Source of the DNA: Actinobacillus sp.
GTDB lineage: Bacteria > Pseudomonadota > Gammaproteobacteria > Enterobacterales > Pasteurellaceae
DNA length: 29,518 bases
NCBI GenBank assembly: GCA_020026075.1
Contig: JAHHQZ010000020.1
Coordinates: forward strand, 1-29,518
Reading direction: 5' to 3'
Shown: in pieces, positions 24,655 to 29,518 of the stretch
How the letters are laid out: the number at the start of each line of letters is the position of its first letter
Numbering within the stretch: position 1 is the first letter of the stretch
Program-made: the position numbers and the translations under genes
Notes under the pieces: generated by a model
The model's input: only the letters and a program-made list of their open reading frames with translations
What the model was told of the DNA's origin: nothing
Database searches by the model: none

Positions 24655-24666
24655 TGATCTAGATCA
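24655..24666. promoter_or_regulatory. FNR-like site before the antiporter gene
   Basis: The palindrome TGATCTAGATCA matches the inner eight bases of the FNR consensus (TGAT-N4-ATCA). About 41 bases downstream lies TATGTA/GTATATA at 24692-24703, suitable for an FNR-activated start. A CRP reading is possible but poorer. Anaerobic control is usual for arcD-type genes. Confidence 0.5.
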
Positions 24667-24827
24667 TAAAATCATAAAAAAACATTACCCCTATGTAGGT
24701 ATATAGGCGTAGAATTACTCCATAAGATAATAAAACGTACGTATTTCATTTGGTTTTCAAGCAATATTACGTGGTGCGAGTATCTAGTGGAATGCTGTAC
24801 GTGGCATCGCACAAAAAAGGAGAACGT

Positions 24828-26303
24828 ATGGCTGAAAATACAAAAAGTAGCACATCTGCTACATCAACAAGCACAGCTAGCACGGTGAAAAAAGTCGGTT
24901 TATTCGGCTTAATTGCAATGGTGTTTGGCTCGATGATCGGCGGCGGAATTTTCAATATTCCGCAAAATATGGCAGCCCAATCTGCACTTGGGCCTGTATT
25001 AATCGCATGGGCTATTACCGCTGTTGGTATGCTGGGGTTGGCATTCAATTTCAAAATTCTGGCAGAACAGCGCCCTGATTTAAATATTGGTATTTATTCC
25101 TATGCTCGTGAAGGCTTTGGGCGGTTTGTCGGATTCAACTCGGCGTGGGGTTACTGGCTTGCAGCGATTGCTGGAAACGTGGCCTTTGCCATAATGCTAA
25201 ATGACTCGCTAGGGCATTATTTTCCATCGCTTTTAAAACACGGCGTACCAACGGTACTGTTGGGATTAGGTCTGATTTGGCTGTACAACTTCCTTGTGTT
25301 AGGCGGTATTAAGCAAGCCACACAAATTAATACGATTACTGTGATTATTAAATTTGTAGCCTTGCTCGTCATTATTATGATGATGGTGCTAATGATGCAC
25401 ATTGACTGGCTTGCAGTGGATTTTTGGGGACAACAAGCTCATTTAGGAAGTATTGCCGACCAAGTGAAAGCACCAATGCTGGTAACGCTTTGGTGTTTCA
25501 TTGGGATTGAAGGTGCGGTAGTTATTTCTGATAAAGCGAAAAATCCACAGGAAGTGGGCGCTGCCACAGTGATTGGTTTCTTAATTGCGTTTATTTTATA
25601 CGTTGTGATTTCCGTTTTACCGTACGCCATTGCTCAACAGCCACAACTTGCCAAACTAACAGATCCTTCCGCCGCTTACGTTTTGCAAGCCTTGGTTGGT
25701 TCTTGGTTTGTGGATTTTGTAACCATCTCTGTGTTGATTTCCGTAGGCGGTGCGTGGGTGGCGTGGACGGTATTGATGGCGCAGTTGCCATTTGCGGCGG
25801 CACAAGATGGCGTATTGCCAAAACTGTTTGCTCGTGAAAACAAAAAATTGGTACCAAGTGCATCCCTTTATATTTCTAGCGTGATTATGTCCATTTTTAT
25901 GGTGTTAGCAGTAACGGCGAAAAACGTGTATTTGGAATCCATTAACATTACCAGCGTTATTATTTTGCCGTCTTATTTATTAAGTGCCGCATTCTTATGG
26001 CAACAAGCACAACAGAAAAAATTATTCAAAAATAACAATCGATTACGCTTGAAAGCATTGGCGATTGGCATTTTGGCTACGGTTTATTGTTGCTGGCTTG
26101 TGTATTCAGCAGGATTAAATTATTTACTGGTAGCGACCATTTTATACGCCATTGGTATCGTGCCATTCTATGAAGCGGGTATGGAAAAAGGCTTAACATT
26201 CAAAGAAATTTTCCCAACACGTGATTTATTATTAGCCATTTTCATCGTCATCTGCGCCATCGTGGCAGTGGTGATGTTGGTTAGTGGCACAATCGTTCTT
26301 TAA
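24828..26303 (+). CDS. ArcD-like arginine/ornithine-type amino acid antiporter
   Basis: 491-residue inner-membrane exchanger of the APC superfamily, basic amino acid/polyamine antiporter group. About 12 to 13 membrane segments are visible. The first holds the substrate loop GSMIGGGIFNIPQNMA, with YSYAREGFGRFVGFNSAWGYW, FLVLGGIKQAT, TLWCFIGIEGAVVISDKAKNP and GGAWVAWTVLMAQLPFAAAQDGVLPKLFARE, all close to Pseudomonas ArcD and E. coli YdgI. The frame is open 26 codons upstream, but ATG 24828 has AAGGAG seven bases before it. No arcABC genes are next to it; the next gene is a pyruvoyl decarboxylase, which raises the possibility that it exchanges an amino acid for its amine. The exact substrate is uncertain. 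Confidence 0.85.
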   Translation: MAENTKSSTSATSTSTASTVKKVGLFGLIAMVFGSMIGGGIFNIPQNMAAQSALGPVLIAWAITAVGMLGLAFNFKILAEQRPDLNIGIYSYAREGFGRFVGFNSAWGYWLAAIAGNVAFAIMLNDSLGHYFPSLLKHGVPTVLLGLGLIWLYNFLVLGGIKQATQINTITVIIKFVALLVIIMMMVLMMHIDWLAVDFWGQQAHLGSIADQVKAPMLVTLWCFIGIEGAVVISDKAKNPQEVGAATVIGFLIAFILYVVISVLPYAIAQQPQLAKLTDPSAAYVLQALVGSWFVDFVTISVLISVGGAWVAWTVLMAQLPFAAAQDGVLPKLFARENKKLVPSASLYISSVIMSIFMVLAVTAKNVYLESINITSVIILPSYLLSAAFLWQQAQQKKLFKNNNRLRLKALAIGILATVYCCWLVYSAGLNYLLVATILYAIGIVPFYEAGMEKGLTFKEIFPTRDLLLAIFIVICAIVAVVMLVSGTIVL

Positions 26304-26315
26304 ACTAATTTCAGC

Positions 26316-26330
26316 AAGGCTGGAATATTT
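26316..26330 (+). repeat. Single repeat arm after the antiporter gene
   Basis: AGGCTGGAATATTT, one arm, ten bases before the tandem leader structure. No matching second arm. Confidence 0.6.
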
Positions 26331-26339
26331 CAAAAAATT

Positions 26340-26483
26340 ATAAAAGGAGACGCTCGCCCTGTTCGGCTTGCCGTCAGGGTTTGAGCTTTTACCTTTGGTT
26401 TTCCAGCTAAGCTTAACGCATAACTATAAAAGGAGACACCCACCCCTGTCTGGGGAACCAGCAGGGGATTTGGGTTTCCTTTT
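26340..26483 (+). ncRNA. Tandem structured leader RNA of the decarboxylase gene
   Basis: Two copies of one fold. Each begins ATAAAAGGAGAC (26340-26351 and 26426-26437). Copy 1 can pair AAAGG with CCTTT, GCTC with GAGC, CCCTG with CAGGG, and CGGC with GCCG. Copy 2 can pair AAAAGG with CCTTTT, CCCA with TGGG, CCCCTG with CAGGGG, and CTGG with CCAG. The stems are in the same order, while two of the four differ in sequence but keep pairing. The unpaired GAGAC on the 5' side is conserved. The psd-like start is 34 bases further on with its own AAGGAG. I do not recognise a known riboswitch class; a cis-regulatory element or attenuator is the likely reading. Confidence 0.65.
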
Positions 26484-26516
26484 CATCGGTTTACTCACCA
26501 AGCTAAGGAGAAAACA

Positions 26517-27821
26517 ATGTCTATTATTTCAGAAATTAAATACAAAGTCGGTGAATGGCTACCAAGCGATCAGCATTTTTTAAATGCTTGGTTAAAAAAA
26601 GTAGCCGAAGAAGCACAAAATACCGATAAAAAACTCGCTCCCCCTGTGCAGGAGCTCAAAGATCTCATCGAAAGTGATCATCTCTTGAAAGAGAAATTCA
26701 ACAAAATGTTTACCGAAGTGCCGGATAAACCACAATATCAACGCACTGCATTCAACCAACCAGAAGTGCAAAATTACGAGCAAATGTTGCAAATGATCAA
26801 TCACATTATGACGCGAGCACCAGAATATAACGCCACTGGGCTGGTGGGCTGTCCAATTAACGCCGTGCTTAACTGGGCGATGGGTACCAAAGCGGGCTAT
26901 GAAGTATTTTTAGACTCTCGTGTGAATGATTGTTTCCGTGATATTTTGGATTACTGGGGAGCGTTCTTATCTTCGGACAAATCCGCCTATATTTTAAATA
27001 CCACTGAAAATGGCTGGTTAAATCCAATCGCCCTTGACGCAATGAGCAAAGCGGCATTCGGCACCCATTTTTTAGATATTTTTGATACAAAAAATCAAAG
27101 CATTGAAGATCGCTTTGGCTTTACTTCGTGGGATGAATTTTTCACTCGCCCATTTAAAGCGGGCGTGCGTCCAGTGGCTGCCCCTGATGACGATAGCGTG
27201 ATCGTCAATGCTTGCGAATCCGCTCCGTATCGCATTGCTCACAATGTGAAAAAACAGGATAAATATTGGATCAAAGCTCAACCTTATTCACTCGTGAATA
27301 TTTTCAACAAAGACGAAGTAACGGATAGCTTTGTTGGCGGCACTATTTACCAAGCCTTTTTAAGTGCATTGAGCTACCACCGCTGGCACGCACCAATTAG
27401 CGGTACTATCGTCAAAGCCTACAATATTTACGGTACCTACTATTCTGAAAATTACTATGAAGGCTTTGCCGCAGGTGATGAGGTGGATCCAGCCGCCCCT
27501 GACTACTCACAAGGCTACATTGCCGAAGTGGCATCACGTGCTGTTATCATCATCGAAGCAGACAACAAAGACATTGGGCAGCTTGCCTTTGTGGCTATTG
27601 GTATGGCGGAAGTGTCTTCCAACGAAATTACCGTTAAAGTCGGTCAGCACGTCAACAAAGGCGACCAACTGGGAATGTTCCACTTCGGTGGTTCTACTCA
27701 TTTGTTAATTTTCCAACCTGGTGTCAACGTAGAATTTGACCTACACGGTCAAACCCCAAGTATCAACGCCACCAACATACCGCTCAGCAGTAAAATCGCC
27801 ACTGTTAAACCAAAAGCTTAG
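26517..27821 (+). CDS. Phosphatidylserine decarboxylase-related pyruvoyl enzyme (PsiD-like architecture)
   Basis: 434 residues, much longer than housekeeping Psd (about 290). An N-terminal PSDC-type domain (about 45-180, with EVQNYEQMLQMINHIM and GCPINAVLNWAM) precedes the Psd catalytic domain: WDEFFTRPFKAGVRPV (205-220), YHRWHAPISGT (287-297) and the self-cleavage site FGGST (390-394), where cleavage before Ser393 would create the pyruvoyl group and a small C-terminal chain of about 42 residues. No membrane helix is evident. The same two-domain layout occurs in fungal PsiD, a tryptophan decarboxylase, so an amino-acid substrate is as plausible as phosphatidylserine. It follows an amino-acid antiporter on the same strand and has a tandem structured leader. 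Confidence 0.8.
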   Translation: MSIISEIKYKVGEWLPSDQHFLNAWLKKVAEEAQNTDKKLAPPVQELKDLIESDHLLKEKFNKMFTEVPDKPQYQRTAFNQPEVQNYEQMLQMINHIMTRAPEYNATGLVGCPINAVLNWAMGTKAGYEVFLDSRVNDCFRDILDYWGAFLSSDKSAYILNTTENGWLNPIALDAMSKAAFGTHFLDIFDTKNQSIEDRFGFTSWDEFFTRPFKAGVRPVAAPDDDSVIVNACESAPYRIAHNVKKQDKYWIKAQPYSLVNIFNKDEVTDSFVGGTIYQAFLSALSYHRWHAPISGTIVKAYNIYGTYYSENYYEGFAAGDEVDPAAPDYSQGYIAEVASRAVIIIEADNKDIGQLAFVAIGMAEVSSNEITVKVGQHVNKGDQLGMFHFGGSTHLLIFQPGVNVEFDLHGQTPSINATNIPLSSKIATVKPKA

Positions 27822-27835
27822 CTTCATTTAAGTGC

Positions 27836-27879
27836 AAGGCTGGAATATTCACTAAAATTTTGACGAAAATTCCAGCCTT
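27836..27879 (+). terminator. Palindromic repeat acting as terminator of the decarboxylase gene
   Basis: AAGGCTGGAATATTCAC ... AAAATTTTGACG ... AAAATTCCAGCCTT, followed by CTATTTTTGTTTT. The two outer arms pair perfectly over AAGGCTGGAAT. It is 14 bases after the stop. Confidence 0.8.
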
Positions 27880-27888
27880 CTATTTTTG

Positions 27889-27910
27889 TTTTGCGAAATT
27901 GATCGCAAAA
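27889..27910. promoter_or_regulatory. Orphan CRP-S competence site
   Basis: TTTTGCGA-N6-TCGCAAAA, a full 22-bp CRP-S site equal in quality to the one before comM. No intact gene lies downstream on either strand. About 150 bases later is a TATAAT (28034-28039) and then the hsdS remnant. The sequence 27911-28085 shows only a short open stretch without a start codon (LAPCGDFDCPDNAIYNG), which I cannot identify. Confidence 0.8.
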
Positions 27911-28085
27911 ATTTTATTGTGATTAAACTTACAAAAACTCAAAGCAAAGAGGCTTGCCCCCTGTGGTGATTTTGATTGTCCTGATAACGCCATTTACAAC
28001 GGCATTACCATCAGAAAAACAAGAAGAAATAAGGTATAATCCACGTCATTGATAACAGGGTAACCCTTTAATTTGAGTAAAGAAT

Positions 28086-28501
28086 AAACCATTATTTAGG
28101 AAAATTATTACAAGGCGGACGGTGGAATGGAAAACGTTGGGGGAAGTTTTTGATTTAAAGAATGGGTATACACCATCAAAATCAAATTCTATTATTTTAC
28201 CAACTACTTTATCAACCACAGCAACGATTGGTGAATATGCTTTAATTAAAACAGATTTCTTTATTATTAGTGAAAAAGCAAAGGCATCTACAAATTTTTC
28301 TAGTTTCCTAGTGTAAAAATGAATGAATTAAAAATTTTACAAATTCTCATTTCTCCACTCGAAAAACAACAAGAAATCATCAATATTCTCGACAAATTCG
28401 ATAAGCTAACTAACGATCTTACCGAAGGTTTGCCAAAAGAAATTGAATTGCGAGAAAAGTAATATCAATATTATCGGGATTTATTATTGAGTTTTGAATA
28501 A
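28086..28501 (+). pseudogene. hsdS: Remnant of a type I restriction specificity gene (hsdS)
   Basis: Three pieces in different frames. 28086 onward reads INHYLGKLLQGG, a typical linker; from 28122 a shifted frame reads VEWKTLGEVFDLKNGYTPSKSNS, the start of a target-recognition domain, which breaks off after about 65 codons; from 28319 a third frame reads ISPLEKQQEIINILDKFDKLTNDLTEGLPKEIELREK, then a stop at 28460, then YQYYRDLLLSFE. The stop TAA replaces what is Gln (CAA) in relatives. Most of the recognition domain is deleted. No hsdM or hsdR lies in the window. The gene cannot give a working specificity subunit. Confidence 0.85.
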
Positions 28502-28508
28502 TGTTATT

Positions 28509-28550
28509 AGGTCGGAATATTCGTCAAAATTTTGGCAAATATTCCGGCCT
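28509..28550. repeat. Long-form palindromic repeat between hsdS remnant and fghA
   Basis: AGGTCGGAATATTCGTC ... AAAATTTTGGC ... AAATATTCCGGCCT, then TGCTTTTTTA. It can act as a terminator on the plus strand and lies 45 bases past the end of the minus-strand fghA. Confidence 0.8.
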
Positions 28551-28594
28551 TGCTTTTTTATTTAGCGCCGTTTAAACGCCTATTTAAATGCCGT

Positions 28595-29431
28595 TTACAG
28601 TGCGTTTAATTGTGCGCTGTGAAAGCGAATGTGGTCGGCGATGAAGGTGGCGATGAAGTAGTAGCTGTGATCGTAGCCTTCGTGGTAGCGAATGTTTGTA
28701 GGTTGGTGCATTTTTTCGCACGCTTGGGCGAACATTTCAGGTTTGAGCTGTTCAGGGTAGAAATTATCCGCTAAGCCTTGATCAATAAAAATCGGCGCTG
28801 GGCTACGTTTGCCTGCCAGTACGAGTGCCGTTGGGTCGTAGTTTGCCCATTGGGCTTTGTCTGCACCTAAGTAGGCGGTGAAAGCTTTTTCGCCCCAGCC
28901 CACTTGGCTTGGGGTAACGATTGGCGAAAAGGCGGACACGCTGGCGTAGGTTTCAGGATTGCGCAAGGCGATGACTAATGCCCCTAAACCGCCCATTGAG
29001 TGACCGCAAATGCTTTGTTTGCCGTTGGTGTTGAACTGTTGGTTCACAAGGGCGGGCAATTCTTCGGTGATGTAGTCGTACATTTTGAAGTGGGCGTTCC
29101 AATTTGGCTGCGTGGCGTTTAAGTAAAATCCTGCGCCTTGCCCCAAATCGTATTCTGGTGCGTCTGGCACCTGCTCGCCACGTGGGCTGGTATCCGGGGC
29201 GATGACGATTAGTCCTTGTTCTTCGGCGTAACGTTGAAAGCCTGCTTTTGTGGTGAAATTCTGTTCGGTGCAAGTTAAGCCTGATAGGAAATACAACACA
29301 GGGCAAGGGGTGTGCTGGGCTTTGCTTGGCACGAATGCGGCGAAGGTCATTTCACAATCAAGTACGCTGGAATAATGGCGCAAAATTTGTTGTTCGCCGC
29401 CGAAAATACGATGAGTTTCTACGAGTTGCAT
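28595..29431 (-). CDS. fghA: S-formylglutathione hydrolase
   Basis: Serine hydrolase that splits S-formylglutathione to formate and glutathione, the second step of glutathione-dependent formaldehyde removal. Of 278 residues, the nucleophile elbow is GHSMGG (143-148, Ser145); FLSGLTCTEQNF (oxyanion region), APDTSPRGE, GAGFYLNATQ, and the acid and base in DQGLADNF and GYDHSYYFI complete the esterase-D pattern. The frame begins at a TTG two codons earlier, but ATG 29431 has AAGAGA seven bases before it. The usual partner adhC (formaldehyde dehydrogenase) would be upstream, beyond the window's end. Confidence 0.93.
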   Translation of the reverse strand: MQLVETHRIFGGEQQILRHYSSVLDCEMTFAAFVPSKAQHTPCPVLYFLSGLTCTEQNFTTKAGFQRYAEEQGLIVIAPDTSPRGEQVPDAPEYDLGQGAGFYLNATQPNWNAHFKMYDYITEELPALVNQQFNTNGKQSICGHSMGGLGALVIALRNPETYASVSAFSPIVTPSQVGWGEKAFTAYLGADKAQWANYDPTALVLAGKRSPAPIFIDQGLADNFYPEQLKPEMFAQACEKMHQPTNIRYHEGYDHSYYFIATFIADHIRFHSAQLNAL

Positions 29432-29477
29432 AATCAATTCTCTTAATGAAAAAGGGGCGTTTGCCGTTATAACAAAC

Positions 29478-29518
29478 CTATAAAAATCTATAAATAGCTA
29501 TAAAAAACTATAAATTGA
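29478..29518. repeat. Four tandem 10-bp CTATAAA repeats upstream of fghA
   Basis: CTATAAAAAT, CTATAAATAG, CTATAAAAAA and CTATAAATTG follow one another with an exact 10-base period and reach the edge of the window, so the array may continue. In-phase A-tracts at this period would bend DNA. It sits 47 bases before fghA, in the promoter area. Confidence 0.8.

Noticed and set aside
24750..24827. Upstream extension of the antiporter by 26 codons
   Set aside because: AAGGAG precedes the internal ATG at 24828 at ideal distance, and the extra residues include a hairpin-forming leader.
27950..28036. Open stretch reading LAPCGDFDCPDNAIYNGITIRKTRRNKV after the orphan CRP-S site
   Set aside because: There is no ATG, GTG or convincing start in frame and no family recognised; kept only as a note under the orphan site.
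2341..28550. Recurrent palindromes as a possible CRISPR array
   Set aside because: Copies are kilobases apart, vary in length and arm sequence, and have no regular spacers or cas genes.
28953..29306. A 117-codon open frame inside fghA in another frame
   Set aside because: It is rich in Arg and His, as out-of-frame reading gives, and fghA itself is complete with all catalytic residues.

Overview
This window looks like the chromosome of a gammaproteobacterium of the family Pasteurellaceae. The evidence is a MolA-type periplasmic protein, the hybrid peroxiredoxin-glutaredoxin PGdx divergent from oxyR, a nadV gene, and a textbook CRP-S competence site in front of comM. The base composition is moderately AT-rich. 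The exact genus cannot be fixed from sequence alone. Most of the window is ordinary chromosomal backbone, with a short-palindrome repeat family, an acquired two-gene cassette and two decayed genes set into it.

Layout. 1-2.4 kb: norB (quinol nitric oxide reductase). 2.4-6.0 kb, minus strand: cyaY, recQ, a glpE-like rhodanese carrying an in-frame 66-bp insertion, and a DyP-type peroxidase. 6.1-6.3 kb: the tiny lipoprotein gene lptM, divergent from cyaY as in enterobacteria. 6.3-8.8 kb: oxyR-fabR (minus) divergent from pgdX (plus), a redox and fatty-acid regulation block. 8.86-10 kb: a TPP riboswitch and a thiB gene without thiP or thiQ. 10-11.5 kb: nadV. 11.9-14.8 kb: molABC (molybdate/tungstate import), followed by a remnant of argH. 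15.1-18.4 kb: trmN6 divergent from srmB-trmL-engB (RNA modification and ribosome assembly). 18.4-21.7 kb: an AT-rich pair of overlapping DUF262 genes, one with an HNH (DUF1524) nuclease domain, bracketed by two near-identical palindromic repeats each next to a strong terminator; this is the best candidate for an uncharacterised defence module. 21.7-24.4 kb: a VirK/YbjX (DUF535) gene and comM with its CRP-S site. 24.6-27.8 kb: an ArcD-like amino-acid antiporter with an FNR-like site, then a tandem structured leader RNA and a PsiD/Psd-like pyruvoyl decarboxylase, possibly an amino-acid decarboxylase/antiporter pair. 27.9-28.5 kb: an orphan CRP-S site and a wrecked hsdS. 28.6-29.4 kb: fghA.

A short dispersed palindromic family, with arms GGYYGGAAT and ATTCCRRCC, recurs about 13 times, almost always just after stop codons. 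Several copies act as probable terminators, one encodes part of the FabR C-terminus, and one single arm lies inside recQ. All names come from reading the translated sequences against remembered families; no database search was run.
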